From contig NZ_SMGP01000001.1 of NCBI RefSeq assembly GCF_004339745.1, positions 434,001 to 498,000 of the forward strand: 64,000 nucleotides of DNA, in the 5' to 3' direction. The notes below the pieces were generated by a model. The model was not told where the DNA came from and searched no databases. It saw nothing but the letters and a program-made list of their open reading frames with translations. Position 1 is the first letter of the stretch; each line of letters begins with the position of its first letter. The translations under genes were made by a program, and so were the position numbers. This DNA comes from Paraburkholderia sp. BL9I2N2 (GTDB lineage Bacteria; Pseudomonadota; Gammaproteobacteria; Burkholderiales; Burkholderiaceae). Shown here piece after piece: positions 16,748 through 27,425 of this stretch.

Positions 16748-17659
16748 ATGGATCCTGCGCAATTGCCGGCGTTGATGGCGTTCGTGAGCGTGGCGCGTCA
16801 CGGCAGCTTCACGCACGCGGCCGCCGAGACCGGCGTGACGGCGTCGGCGCTGTCGCAAAGCATCCGCTCGCTCGAAACGCAATTGAACGTGCGTCTGTTC
16901 AACCGGACGACCCGGCGCGTGGCGCTGACCGAAGCCGGCGCGCAGTTTCTCGCTCGCGTGCGACCGGCGCTGGGCGAACTCGAGGCCGCCTTCGAAGCGC
17001 TCGACGAAACCCGCGACCAGCCCGCCGGCAATTTGCGCATCAATTTGCCGCGGGTCGCGAGCGAACTGCTGGTGCTGCCGCATCTCGCGGAATTCACGCG
17101 CCGCTATCCGCAGATCCGTCTCGACATGACGCTGGACGACGGCATGGCCGATGTCGTCGGCGAAGGCTTCGATGCGGGCATCCGGCTCGGCGAACGGGTC
17201 GCGCAGGACATGGTGGCGGTGCCGTTGAGCGGCGAGATTCGCATTGCGGTGGCGGGCTCGCCGGGCTATTTCGAGCGCTATGCACCGCCCGCGACGCCAG
17301 CCGATCTCGCCGCGCATGACTGCCTGCGCTACCGCTTTGCGTCGAGCGGCGGCATCTATCGGTGGGAGTTCGCGCCACCCGATGATCCGGCGCGCGTGTT
17401 CGAAGTCGAGACGCGCGGCGCGCTCGTCACCAATGACTTGCGCACGATGGTGCAAGCGGCGGAGCAGGGTGTGGGTCTGCTGCACGTCATCGAGGACTAC
17501 GTACGCGAGCAACTCGACGATGGCCGCCTAGTGCGCGTGCTCGACGCATGGTGTCCGAGCTTCCCCGGTTTCTATCTCTACACGGCGAGCCGCGCGCAGA
17601 TGCCGCTCAAACTGCGCGCGCTGATCGATTTCCTGAAGGAGAAGCGCGGCGCTCGCTAG
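16748..17659 (+). CDS. LysR-family transcriptional regulator
   Basis: A 303-residue LTTR. Residues about 5-64 hold the winged helix-turn-helix (VARHGSFTHAAAETGVTASALSQSIRSLE region), then a linker helix and a two-lobe periplasmic-binding-like effector domain. ATG 16748 is chosen because GGAGG lies 5 bases before it; the ATG at 16736 overlaps that site. It is divergent from the aldo/keto reductase, so it probably controls that gene and itself from the 127-bp shared region. The effector is unknown. Related short-form members often respond to electrophiles or quinones. Confidence 0.88.
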   Translation: MDPAQLPALMAFVSVARHGSFTHAAAETGVTASALSQSIRSLETQLNVRLFNRTTRRVALTEAGAQFLARVRPALGELEAAFEALDETRDQPAGNLRINLPRVASELLVLPHLAEFTRRYPQIRLDMTLDDGMADVVGEGFDAGIRLGERVAQDMVAVPLSGEIRIAVAGSPGYFERYAPPATPADLAAHDCLRYRFASSGGIYRWEFAPPDDPARVFEVETRGALVTNDLRTMVQAAEQGVGLLHVIEDYVREQLDDGRLVRVLDAWCPSFPGFYLYTASRAQMPLKLRALIDFLKEKRGAR

Positions 17660-17679
17660 CGCGCACGCTTATTTCGCCT

Positions 17680-20367
17680 TCACGCTGCGAGTTGTTGCTG
17701 CAGATACTCCGCGGTGCGGCTTTCCTTCACGCGCACGATCCCGGCCGGTGTGCCGCTCGCCACGATCTTGCCGCCGGCGTCGCCGGCGCCCGGGCCGACG
17801 TCGATGACCCAGTCGCTTTGCGCGGCCACCCGCATGTCGTGTTCGACCACCACCACGGTATTGCCGGCATCCACGAGTCCCTGGAGTTGCACCATGAGGC
17901 GGTCGACGTCGGCGGGATGCAGGCCGGTGGTCGGCTCGTCGAGGATATAGAGCGTGTCGCCGCGTTGCGCGCGTTGCAATTCGGTGGCGAGTTTGATGCG
18001 TTGGGCTTCGCCGCCGGACAATTCGGTGGCGGGCTGACCGAGCCGCAGATAGCCGAGGCCGATGTCGCGCAGCACTTTCAGCGCGCGCATCACGCTGGGC
18101 TCGTCGGCGAAGAAATCGCAGGCGGCGTCGACGGTCAGGCCGAGCACCTCGGCGATGTTTTTATTGCGCCATGTGACTTCCAGTGTCTGTGCGTTGTAGC
18201 GCGTGCCGTGACAGGTCGAGCAGGGCGCATAGACGCTTGGTAGAAACAGCAGTTCGACGCTGACGAAGCCTTCGCCTTCGCAAGTCGGGCAACGGCCTTG
18301 CACCACGTTGAACGAGAAGCGGCCTGCGCCGTAGCGGCGCTTGCGGGCGAGCGGCGAGTCGGCGAACAGCTTGCGCACGTGGTCGAAGAGGCCCGTGTAG
18401 GTAGCGAGGTTGGAGCGCGGCGTGCGGCCGATCGGTTTCTGATCGACGCGTACGAGCCGCCGCAGCGCGCCCATGCCCTCGACGATGTGGCCGCCGGTCG
18501 GCGCGGTTGCGGCGGCGAGCAACGGGTCTTGTTCGTCGTCGTCCGGATTGTCGAAGACGCGGCCAAGGTGGCTTGCGACCAGTTCCGGCAACGCCTGGCT
18601 CACGAGGCTCGACTTGCCCGAGCCCGACACGCCCGTGACCGCAGTCAGGCAACCGAGCGGCAACTCGGCGTCCAGTCCGTGCAGATTATTGCGCGTGATG
18701 CCCGCGAGCCGCAGCCAGCCAGCAGGTTCACGCGACGCGCGCTCGACAGGCGCGGGCGGCGCGAACAGATGCCGGCGCGTTTGCGACGCTTCGACCTTCG
18801 CGAGTCCGGCGGGCGGCCCGCTATAGACCACATGGCCGCCTGCTTCGCCGGCCGCGGGACCGACGTCGACGAGCCAGTCTGCGCGCCGCATCATCTGCAA
18901 ATCGTGTTCGACGACGAACAGCGAATTGCCCGCCGCCTTCAATCCCTGCAGCGCGCTGAAGAGCGCTTCGCCGTCGGCGGGATGCAGGCCGGCCGATGGC
19001 TCGTCGAGCACATACACGACGCCGAACAACTGCGACGACAACTGCGTGGCGAGCCGCAAGCGCTGCAATTCGCCCGATGACAGCGTAGGCGTACTGCGCT
19101 CTAGCGCGAGATAGCCCAGACCCAGATCGACCAATGTCGTCAGGCGTTCGAGCAACTCGGCTGCAATGCGCTGCGCGGCGACGCGTTTTTCTTCGGAGAG
19201 GTTAGGCGTGCGCCGCACGTCGGGCGAGGCTTTGTGCGCGGAACCACCGGCGGCGATCCGTTTGTCGACGGCATCGCGCATGGCGCTCTTGCTGAGCACG
19301 CTTCCTTTGGCGGCGGTTTGGTTTGAGTGTGCGGCATCGGCTTGAGGCCATTCGCCGCGCGCGATCGGTTCGAGCATCTCGGCAAGTCTCGCGAGCGGCA
19401 ACTGGGCAAACTCGCCGATATCGAGTCCGGCGAATTTCACCGACAGCGCTTCTTTCTTGAGCCGCTTGCCATGACACGTCGGACAGACGCTACCGACCAT
19501 GAATTGCGACACGCGTTTTTTCATCAACGCGCTTTGAGTGTTCGCGAACGTGTGCAGCACATAGCGGCGCGCGCCGGTGAAGGTGCCCTGATAGCTCGGC
19601 TCGTCGCGGCGCTTGAGCGCGGCGCGGGTTTCCTTAGGCGTGAGGCCGGCGTAGACGGGCGCGGTCGGCTGTTCGTCAGTGAAGAGAATCCAGTCGCGGT
19701 CTTTCTTCGGCAAGTCGCGCCACGGCTTATCGACGTCGTAGCCGAGCGTCACCAGAATGTCGCGCAGATTCTGTCCGTGCCAGGCGGGCGGCCATGCGGC
19801 GATCGCGCGCTCGCGAATGGTCAGCGAGTCGTCGGGCACCATCGATTTTTCGGTGACCTCGTACACGCGGCCGAGTCCGTGGCAAGTCGGGCAGGCGCCT
19901 TGCACGGTGTTCGGCGAGAAATCTTCGGCGAACAGCATGGGTTGCTTCGGCGGATAGTCGCCGGTGCGCGAATACAGCATGCGCACGAGGCTCGACAGCG
20001 TGGTCACGCTGCCCACCGACGAGCGCGCGCTCGGCGTGCCGCGCTGCTGCTGCAAGGCGACCGCGGGCGGCAGGCCTTCGATGGCGTCGACCTCGGGCAC
20101 GCCGACCTGCTCGATCAGGCGTCGGGCATACGGCGCGACCGATTCGAAATAGCGCCGCTGTGCCTCGGCGTACAAGGTGCCGAATGCCAGCGACGATTTG
20201 CCCGAGCCGGACACGCCGGTGAAGACGACCAGAGCATCACGCGGAATCTGCACGTCGACGTTTTTCAGATTGTGTTCGCGAGCGCCGCGCACACGCACGA
20301 AGCCGGTGAATGCGGGGGCGTCGGCAGAGGGCGGTGTCGAGCGAGGTTTGCTGCGGATGGCGTCCAT
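17680..20367 (-). CDS. UvrA2-type ABC ATPase (excinuclease subunit A paralogue)
   Basis: An 895-residue UvrA-family protein with two ABC ATPase halves (Walker [10 protein letters not shown] in both, two signature motifs [12 protein letters not shown] and [12 protein letters not shown]) and four CxxC zinc-module halves ([32 protein letters not shown]). Canonical UvrA has about 940 residues or more including a UvrB-binding domain inserted after the first Walker A. Here that region is short, as in class II UvrA (UvrA2, also called DrrA). Such proteins are linked to tolerance of DNA-damaging compounds. Between the two halves a Ser/Lys-rich insert (about residues 370-430) is atypical. ATG 20367 is chosen. 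Confidence 0.85.
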   Translation of the reverse strand: MDAIRSKPRSTPPSADAPAFTGFVRVRGAREHNLKNVDVQIPRDALVVFTGVSGSGKSSLAFGTLYAEAQRRYFESVAPYARRLIEQVGVPEVDAIEGLPPAVALQQQRGTPSARSSVGSVTTLSSLVRMLYSRTGDYPPKQPMLFAEDFSPNTVQGACPTCHGLGRVYEVTEKSMVPDDSLTIRERAIAAWPPAWHGQNLRDILVTLGYDVDKPWRDLPKKDRDWILFTDEQPTAPVYAGLTPKETRAALKRRDEPSYQGTFTGARRYVLHTFANTQSALMKKRVSQFMVGSVCPTCHGKRLKKEALSVKFAGLDIGEFAQLPLARLAEMLEPIARGEWPQADAAHSNQTAAKGSVLSKSAMRDAVDKRIAAGGSAHKASPDVRRTPNLSEEKRVAAQRIAAELLERLTTLVDLGLGYLALERSTPTLSSGELQRLRLATQLSSQLFGVVYVLDEPSAGLHPADGEALFSALQGLKAAGNSLFVVEHDLQMMRRADWLVDVGPAAGEAGGHVVYSGPPAGLAKVEASQTRRHLFAPPAPVERASREPAGWLRLAGITRNNLHGLDAELPLGCLTAVTGVSGSGKSSLVSQALPELVASHLGRVFDNPDDDEQDPLLAAATAPTGGHIVEGMGALRRLVRVDQKPIGRTPRSNLATYTGLFDHVRKLFADSPLARKRRYGAGRFSFNVVQGRCPTCEGEGFVSVELLFLPSVYAPCSTCHGTRYNAQTLEVTWRNKNIAEVLGLTVDAACDFFADEPSVMRALKVLRDIGLGYLRLGQPATELSGGEAQRIKLATELQRAQRGDTLYILDEPTTGLHPADVDRLMVQLQGLVDAGNTVVVVEHDMRVAAQSDWVIDVGPGAGDAGGKIVASGTPAGIVRVKESRTAEYLQQQLAA

Positions 20368-20604
20368 ATCGATGAATAACGGATAAGCGCGACCCGGCGG
20401 ATCGGGCGAACGCTGATGAGGTCGCACGGAACATGCCCGACGATGAAGTTGCGATGATGCCATTGACGGCGGCGCGTGCTCTGAGTCAATCGAGTAATCG
20501 CCGCCTATCATTGAAGCGATTATCCGCGCCCAGAGTGCGTTGGATAACGGACGCGCCACGGCCGGCGCGGAAGATGGCAGTCTTCGCCCTTCAGAGAGTT
20601 CGCC

Positions 20605-20805
20605 ATGGAAAACGCTGTGTACTGGAAAGGTCGTCAGGTCGGAATCGAGTGTGACGGCCGGATTTTGTGGTTCTCGTCGGCGCCGCAGGAAGCGGTCGCG
20701 GCCTACGGCACTCAGCAGGCAGAGCCGGCGCGAGCGGAAGATTCCGTTGTGGCACGCAACCTCGGCGTGACAGCGCAATTCGATCGGCTGGATTTTCGTG
20801 GGTGA
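20605..20805 (+). CDS. Small hypothetical protein, 66 aa
   Basis: A 66-codon frame beginning MENAVYWKGRQVGIECDGRI, with a purine-rich CAGAGAG ribosome site before ATG 20605 and a strong bidirectional terminator 40 bases after the stop. The first 30 residues look like a small beta-hairpin domain and the C-terminal half is Ala/Glu-rich. There is no signal peptide, transmembrane segment or recognised domain. It is monocistronic. Function is unknown. Confidence 0.55.
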   Translation: MENAVYWKGRQVGIECDGRILWFSSAPQEAVAAYGTQQAEPARAEDSVVARNLGVTAQFDRLDFRG

Positions 20806-20847
20806 TCCGCGACACGAGCAGAATCGGAAAAGCACACGCAGAAAAAC

Positions 20848-20878
20848 AAAAAGCCCAGTCGCGAGGACTGGGCTTTTT
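20848..20878. terminator. Bidirectional intrinsic terminator
   Basis: A perfect 13-bp inverted repeat AAAAAGCCCAGTC / GACTGGGCTTTTT with a 5-base loop. It serves the 66-residue gene rightward and tRNA-Thr leftward. Confidence 0.9.
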
Positions 20879-20890
20879 GCTTGAATCTTG

Positions 20891-20966
20891 TGGTGCCGGA
20901 AAGAGGAATCGAACCCCCGACCTTCGCATTACGAATGCGCTGCTCTACCGTCTGAGCTATTCCGGC
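20891..20966 (-). tRNA. tRNA-Thr (anticodon CGT)
   Basis: A 76-nt tRNA with acceptor GCCGGAA, anticodon loop ATTCGTAAT (anticodon CGT), T-loop TTCGATT and encoded CCA. It reads ACG, a frequent threonine codon in this high-GC genome. Confidence 0.95.
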
Positions 20967-21021
20967 ATCAGGAGAAACGAGATTATAGGGACTTCTTTAT
21001 CGGCTTGGCAAGCCCCTGAAC

Positions 21022-22038
<1,017 letters not shown>

Positions 22039-22158
22039 GCTGTACTCCGGGAAGGCTTGAGGAATATTCCGATTTTAACCGTTCGTTGTGTCGCTTCCGT
22101 GCTTTTACGCGAGAACCGTGTAGGGCGACGCCGCCGGGCACACTGATGCGGCTGAAAT

Positions 22159-22614
22159 TCAGGCTTTGCGGCGCGCCTTGCCGGCCGTGAGCTTGCCGCT
22201 CACGCTCGCCGCGAGCGCTGCGGCACGGGCGTGTTCGCTTGAAACCTTCGGCATTTTCGGGCGGTCCGCCTTCGGCATGGGTTCGATCTCGCGTTCGATC
22301 TGTTCTCCGGCGGTCGCGGTGGCGACGCGCAGGTCGTAGGCGATTTGCAGGTTGAGCCAGAACTGTGCGCTCGCGCCGAAGTAGCGCTCGAGCCGCAGCG
22401 CGGTGTCGGCCGAGACGGCGCGCTTGCCGCGCACCACGTCGTTGATGCGCGGTGCCGGTACGCGCAGCGCAAGCGCGAGCGCGTTGACGGACATGCCGAG
22501 CGGTTCGAGAAACTCGCTGCGCAGAATCTCGCCCGGATGGATTTCCGGGATGCTGTCGCCCGTGTCGATGTCCGAGAAATCGATGCTGCCCAGATCGGAG
22601 CGTTTGATGACCAT
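22159..22614 (-). CDS. higA: HigA-family antitoxin (HTH, XRE type)
   Basis: A 151-residue antitoxin. The helix-turn-helix (PGEILRSEFLEPLGMSVNAL, then VRGKRAVSADTALRLERYFG) is the standard HigA pattern. The C-terminal 45 residues are a basic Ala/Lys tail absent from minimal HigA proteins. ATG 22614 is preceded by GGGAG. It follows the toxin gene with a 16-base gap, the toxin-first order characteristic of higBA. It neutralises HigB and should repress the operon through the palindromes upstream of higB. Confidence 0.9.
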   Translation of the reverse strand: MVIKRSDLGSIDFSDIDTGDSIPEIHPGEILRSEFLEPLGMSVNALALALRVPAPRINDVVRGKRAVSADTALRLERYFGASAQFWLNLQIAYDLRVATATAGEQIEREIEPMPKADRPKMPKVSSEHARAAALAASVSGKLTAGKARRKA

Positions 22615-22630
22615 GCCGGTCTCCCAATAA

Positions 22631-22912
22631 TCAGTGATAGTCGACAATCTCGACATTCAGCGCTTCCCCGTCGACGAAATGAAAACAGATGCGCCATTGC
22701 GCATTGATCCGAATACTCCATTGCCCGCTGCGCTGGCCTTGCAGCGCTTCCAGCCGGTTGCCGGGCGGCGCATGCAGGTCGCGGATGGACTTCGCGGCGT
22801 CGATCACAAACAGCTTGCGGCGCGCGAGCGCCTGCATGTGAAGCGGCAACGAGTACACGAATTTGCCCTGAAAGATTCTCGCCGTAGCTTTGTCGCCGAA
22901 TGTCGTGATCAT
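22631..22912 (-). CDS. higB: HigB/RelE-family mRNA interferase toxin
   Basis: A 93-residue RelE-fold toxin expected to cleave ribosome-bound mRNA. The conserved C-terminal pattern is present (LEALQGQRSGQWSIRINAQWRICF), with basic residues and aromatic side chains at the expected catalytic positions. It is first in the operon and precedes higA by 16 bases. No clear ribosome site is seen, which is common for toxins kept at low expression. Nothing indicates inactivation. Confidence 0.9.
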   Translation of the reverse strand: MITTFGDKATARIFQGKFVYSLPLHMQALARRKLFVIDAAKSIRDLHAPPGNRLEALQGQRSGQWSIRINAQWRICFHFVDGEALNVEIVDYH

Positions 22913-22922
22913 GGGATGATAT

Positions 22923-22964
22923 AACGCATCGCGTTAAACGTAAACCGTTAAGTGATGCGTTTAC
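22923..22964 (-). promoter_or_regulatory. higBA operator/promoter region
   Basis: Just upstream of higB are a 13-bp palindrome AACGC-ATC-GCGTT (22923-22935) and a spaced inverted repeat GTAAAC (22940-22945) / GTTTAC (22959-22964). TTAA motifs recur between them. These are good candidates for HigA binding in autoregulation. Confidence 0.55.
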
Positions 22965-23052
22965 TTTCACTCCGCCGACGCGAGTCGAACAGTCGTCCAG
23001 ATGGCTAACGTGATTGCCGCGCGCCGCCGCGCCGGCGAACGCAGGACGAAAA

Positions 23053-23077
23053 AAAGCCGGCAACGCGTGCCGGCTTT
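23053..23077 (-). terminator. Intrinsic terminator of pepN
   Basis: Read leftward, a 9-bp stem AAAGCCGGC / GCCGGCTTT with a 7-base loop is followed by a T-run. It lies 30 bases past the pepN stop and before the divergent operator region. Confidence 0.8.
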
Positions 23078-23106
23078 TCGATGCGACAAAGGCGCTCAGG
23101 CGAGCA

Positions 23107-25803
23107 TCACGCCAACGCTTTCTCTACGATCTCGCGCACGTCGCGCGATTTCACCTGGGACGCCACTTTCTCCAGCGCCGCGCGCATGCCGTCGCGCAGT
23201 GTCGGCGTGAAGCGGCGCCACAATTCCAGCGAGCGGGCGAGGCGAGCGGCCACTTGCGGATTGATGGCGTCGAGCGCGATCACCTGATCGGCCCAGAACG
23301 CGTAGCCCGAGCCGTCTTCGGCATGGAACTGCGCCGGATTCGCCGCGCAGAAGCTGAAAATCAGCGAGCGCGCGCGGTTCGGGTTCTTCAGGTTGAAAGC
23401 CGGATGCGCCATCAGCTTGCGCACGATGTCGATCACCGGACGTTGCGCGCTGCCACGCTGCGTGGCCTGCAAGGCGAACCACTTGTCGATGACGAGCGGC
23501 TCCTTTTCGAAGCGCCGGTAGAAATCGTCCAGCGCCTGCTGCGCTTCGGCGCTGCCGCCATTGGCTGCCGACGCATTGAGCAGCGCGGAGAGCGCCGCCG
23601 AGCGGTCGGTCATGTTGTTCGCCGCATCGTATTGCGCGGACGCGAGACGCACGGCCTCAGCCGGATCGTCCAGTTCCGCGAGGTACGACAGCGCGAGGTT
23701 CTTCAGCGCGCGATGACCGGACGCTTCCGGCGTGGCCTCGTACGCGCCCGGCGTGCGGTGCTGCTCGTACACCTTGAGCCAGTCGCCCTTGAGCGCATTG
23801 GCGAGACGCTTGCGCACGAACTGCCGCGCGGCATGCACGGCCGCCGGATTCGATTCGGCCATCTGCTCGGCCAGATACGCTTCCGAAGGCAGCATCAACG
23901 CGAGTTCGCGGAACGAAGGCGAGAGCGTTTCGTCGGTCAGCACGCGTGCGAACGCGGCGACCACGGAGTCGTCGAGTTGCAGTGGCACGCCGGTGGCGGC
24001 GCGTCCGGCGAGCGTGAGCAGCTCGCGCGTGGCGAGCCGTTGACCGGCTTCCCAGCGGTTGAACGGATCGCTGTCGTGGGCGAGCAGGAACGCCAGCTGT
24101 TCCGCCGAGTAGTCGTATTCGACGATCACCGGCGCCGAGAAATTGCGCAGCAGCGAAGGCAGTGGCTCCTGCGCCACGTTGACGAACGTAAAGGTCTGGT
24201 CCGTGTGCGTGAATTCGAGCACGCGCGTGGTGAAGGCCGAGGCCGTGTTTTCGCCCTGCAATTGCAGCGGCAGATCCTTGCCGTCCTTGCCGATCAGACC
24301 GATCGCGAACGGAATCAGCAGCGGACCTTTTTGCGTTTCGCGCGCGGCCGGCGCGCCTTCGCCGTAGCCTTGCGTGAGCGTCACGCTGTAGCGTTGCTGC
24401 GCGGCGTCGTAGTGGGTGCGCACGGACACGCGCGGCGTGCCGGCCTGGCTATACCAGCGCTCGAACTGCGTGAGATCGCGGCCGTTCGCGTCGGCGAGCG
24501 CGTGCCGGAAATCGTCGCAGGTCACGGCCTGACCGTCGTGACGCTTGAAGTACAGGTCCATGCCCTTGCGGAAACCGTCGCGGCCGAACAGCGTCTGATA
24601 CATCCGCACGACTTCCGAGCCTTTCTCGTAGACGGTCATCGTGTAGAAGTTGTTGATCTCGACATAGCTTTCCGGGCGCACCGGATGCGCCATCGGACCC
24701 GCGTCTTCCGCGAACTGCATCTGGCGCAGTACGCGCACGTCCTCGATGCGCTTGGTGGCGCGCGCGGCTTCGTCCGTTGCACCGCCCGCCATGTCGGCCG
24801 AGAACTCCTGATCGCGGAACACCGTCAGGCCTTCTTTCAGGCTCAGCTGGAACCAGTCGCGGCACGTCACGCGGTTGCCGGTCCAGTTGTGGAAATACTC
24901 GTGGCCGACCACGGCCTCGATGTTCGCGAAGTCGGTGTCGGTGGCCGTTTCGGGGTTCGCCAGCACGTACTTCGTGTTGAAGATGTTGAGCCCCTTGTTC
25001 TCCATCGCGCCCATGTTGAAGTCGCTCACCGCGACGATCATGAAGCGGTCCAGATCGAGTTCGAGCCCGAAGCGTTCCTCGTCCCAGCGAATCGAATGGA
25101 TCAGCGAATCCATCGCATGACGGGTCTTGTCGAGGTCGTGCGGTTCGACCCACACCTGCAGCAGCTTTTCCTTGCCCGAGCCGCTCTTCACGCGCTCTTC
25201 CAAGGCGACCAGCTTGCCGGCGACCAGCGCGAACAGATAGCTCGGCTTTCTGAACGGATCCTCCCAGCGCGCGAAGTGGCGGCCGTCCGGCAAATCGCCT
25301 TCTTCGAGCAGGTTGCCGTTCGACAGCAACACCGGATAATCGGCCTTGCTGGCGCGCAACGTGACCGTGAAGGTCGCCATCACGTCCGGACGATCGAGGA
25401 AATAAGTAATGCGGCGAAAGCCCTCGGCCTCGCACTGCGTGAAGAAGTTGCCGCCCGATACATAAAGGCCCGACAGCGTGGTGTTCTCAGCCGGATTGCA
25501 GAGGCTCGTGAGCGTGAGTTCGAACTGGTCCGGCACGTTGTCGAGCAGCAGGCCGTGTTCGTGCGCGTGGGCGTTGGCGAACGGCTGGCCGTCGATCTCG
25601 GCGCTGACGAACTCCAGTTGTTCGCCCATCAATTCCAGATGCAAGGCGCGCGATGCCTCCGGATTGCGGCGCACGCGCATCGTGTTCCGGACAACCGTGC
25701 GTTCGGGGACGAGATCGAACTCCAGTGCGACGGTGTCGATCAGGAAGGCGGGCGGCGCGTAGTCGGCGCGGCGGATCACATTGGGCGTTGCGGTATCGGC
25801 CAT
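23107..25803 (-). CDS. pepN: Aminopeptidase N
   Basis: An 898-residue M1-family zinc aminopeptidase, near the usual 870-900 residues. It contains the exopeptidase motif GAMEN, the zinc site HEYFHNW with the downstream Glu in LKEGLTVFRDQEF, and the long C-terminal helical domain of PepN. It releases N-terminal residues from peptides in the cytoplasm in ATP-independent protein turnover. ATG 25803 is the start by homology-like opening (MADTATPNVIRRADYAPPAF); an in-frame extension to 25881 lacks support. It is monocistronic. Confidence 0.95.
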   Translation of the reverse strand: MADTATPNVIRRADYAPPAFLIDTVALEFDLVPERTVVRNTMRVRRNPEASRALHLELMGEQLEFVSAEIDGQPFANAHAHEHGLLLDNVPDQFELTLTSLCNPAENTTLSGLYVSGGNFFTQCEAEGFRRITYFLDRPDVMATFTVTLRASKADYPVLLSNGNLLEEGDLPDGRHFARWEDPFRKPSYLFALVAGKLVALEERVKSGSGKEKLLQVWVEPHDLDKTRHAMDSLIHSIRWDEERFGLELDLDRFMIVAVSDFNMGAMENKGLNIFNTKYVLANPETATDTDFANIEAVVGHEYFHNWTGNRVTCRDWFQLSLKEGLTVFRDQEFSADMAGGATDEAARATKRIEDVRVLRQMQFAEDAGPMAHPVRPESYVEINNFYTMTVYEKGSEVVRMYQTLFGRDGFRKGMDLYFKRHDGQAVTCDDFRHALADANGRDLTQFERWYSQAGTPRVSVRTHYDAAQQRYSVTLTQGYGEGAPAARETQKGPLLIPFAIGLIGKDGKDLPLQLQGENTASAFTTRVLEFTHTDQTFTFVNVAQEPLPSLLRNFSAPVIVEYDYSAEQLAFLLAHDSDPFNRWEAGQRLATRELLTLAGRAATGVPLQLDDSVVAAFARVLTDETLSPSFRELALMLPSEAYLAEQMAESNPAAVHAARQFVRKRLANALKGDWLKVYEQHRTPGAYEATPEASGHRALKNLALSYLAELDDPAEAVRLASAQYDAANNMTDRSAALSALLNASAANGGSAEAQQALDDFYRRFEKEPLVIDKWFALQATQRGSAQRPVIDIVRKLMAHPAFNLKNPNRARSLIFSFCAANPAQFHAEDGSGYAFWADQVIALDAINPQVAARLARSLELWRRFTPTLRDGMRAALEKVASQVKSRDVREIVEKALA

Positions 25804-26030
25804 GGCGTTCTGTAGTGTTGGAACTCGAGTCGGCGAGCGCGCTTCTGGCGTGCGGGCCGGGCATGTCGAGCCATTGTACAAAGCCTCGGAGAATTGTGCG
25901 GAGCGAACTTTTTACCGAGTCGCCTGGTCAGCGTATTATCGGGCGCCCGCGTGCGGGAAAGCCTGTGCGTCGACGAGGCCGGGTTTGGCGGAGAATACAG
26001 AGGCAATTCAAAAGCTTCACGAGGTAGACC

Positions 26031-26735
26031 ATGAAAATCGATCGATGGACCCGCCGCGCCACGCTGCTGATAGCCGCGCTGACGGTGCTGCTGTCCGGCT
26101 GCACGACCTACGTCACCACCCAGGTCACGGCCTTCTCCGACTGGAGCGGTAACGACACCACCCGAACCTATGCGTTCACGCGAGCGGCGGACCAGCAGAA
26201 TAATCTCGAACTCAGCACCTACGAGCGCTTTGTCGCGAACGAACTCGCTACGCATTCGTTCCGCCAGGTCGACGCCGCGCAGGCGCGCTATCTGGTCGGG
26301 CTCTCGTATGGAATTCGTTCGGACATGGTGACGGTCTCGGAGCCGGTGTATTACAACCCGTGGCCGGCGCCGTACTGGGGTTGGGGCCGGCCGTTCGATC
26401 CGTGGGGCCCATGGGGCGGATATTCGACCACCTACGTGAACCAGAGCTATCCGATCTTCACGCACCTGCTGGGCGTGCGGATTACCGACCGGGCGAGCGG
26501 CAAGGAGGTCTACAACGTGACGGCGCGCAATACGGGCGGCGAGTCGTCGCTGGTTCGGGCCATGCCGTATCTGGCGCGTAGCGCGCTGGCCGATTTCCCG
26601 CTTGGCAACGGCGTGGTTCATACGGTGAAGATTCCGGTCGGCCAGAGCGGCGGGGCATCGAACGAAATGGTGGCGACCGGTACAGCGCCCGCCGCGGCAC
26701 CGGTGCCGGCGTCCGATGCGAAAGTCGTTCAGTAA
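26031..26735 (+). CDS. DUF4136 family lipoprotein
   Basis: A 234-residue lipoprotein. The signal peptide ends with LLSGC (lipobox), with Cys24 lipidated and Thr at +2, so outer-membrane sorting is expected. The central region YAFTRAADQQNNLELSTYE, followed by a Trp/Tyr/Gly/Pro-rich stretch around 105-130 (WPAPYWGWGRPFDPWGPWGG), is typical of DUF4136. The C-terminal 25 residues are low-complexity Ala/Pro. Function of the family is unknown. It stands alone before a long intergenic region. Confidence 0.85.
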   Translation: MKIDRWTRRATLLIAALTVLLSGCTTYVTTQVTAFSDWSGNDTTRTYAFTRAADQQNNLELSTYERFVANELATHSFRQVDAAQARYLVGLSYGIRSDMVTVSEPVYYNPWPAPYWGWGRPFDPWGPWGGYSTTYVNQSYPIFTHLLGVRITDRASGKEVYNVTARNTGGESSLVRAMPYLARSALADFPLGNGVVHTVKIPVGQSGGASNEMVATGTAPAAAPVPASDAKVVQ

Positions 26736-27425
26736 ATAGTACCTGGCTGGCGGTGCGCGCCCAAATCGTGGCATCGGTAGCATGCAACGGCTCGACAGAT
26801 CACCCTGCCGGGCCGTTCTGTTTTCGGCGCCGCAGAAAACGCGAAGCTCCGCGCCTGACACTGGATTTCGGCATTCGTACCACGGTAATTCATCTCATAA
26901 ACGTCGCACTCGGGCCGGCCATGCGCCGCGCATTTCGGGATAAAGACCGGCTAACAACGCAAGCGGCTTCCAATCTGAAACACTTTTTAAGAAAGTAAAT
27001 TGAAAGCATTGGCGCATTTCGGCGAAATATTTCTTCGGCAGATCGGCGGCAAGCCGCGCTGCTGATGGGCAGACGCTCCGTTCGCAATGCGGAAAATGGT
27101 GCCGGAGGCCCATGCCATTGCTTTTCAGCCGGGCGTCGCATGTGAGATACGGATACAGATGGATACGTCTTTTGTGGCTGATTTATCCCAGAATATTCAG
27201 TATGATTCCGCCGACCATAGGGAGCCGGAGACCATCCTTCAGACTAATTGACAAAGGCGCCTAAATAATCGGGGCCAAGTGCCGTTAATTCGCTGAACCC
27301 TATATAAGAAGATTGGATTGACCCCGGCTGGAGATTGCCGGTCCGCGCGGCGCGTGCACGCTGTGACGGTGCCGTATTCCGTCAGGCGCTTCAGCCTCTC
27401 CTCGCTTCTACGCGCGAACACCGAT
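26736..27425. other. Intergenic region upstream of the aryl polyene cluster
   Basis: A 690-bp region, lower in GC toward its right end. GATAC recurs at 27146, 27152 and 27162, and a TATATAAG box at about 27301 could be the -10 of the polyene operon, but no matching -35 was found. Reading frames here are short and lack ribosome sites. The promoter of the whole 19-kb cluster must lie in this stretch. Confidence 0.5.

Noticed and set aside
23014..25815. 933-codon rightward frame
   Set aside because: It is the antisense of pepN, whose catalytic motifs are all in the leftward frame.
26890..27141. Leftward 83-codon frame before the polyene cluster
   Set aside because: No ribosome site, arginine/alanine-rich random-like composition and no match to any family.
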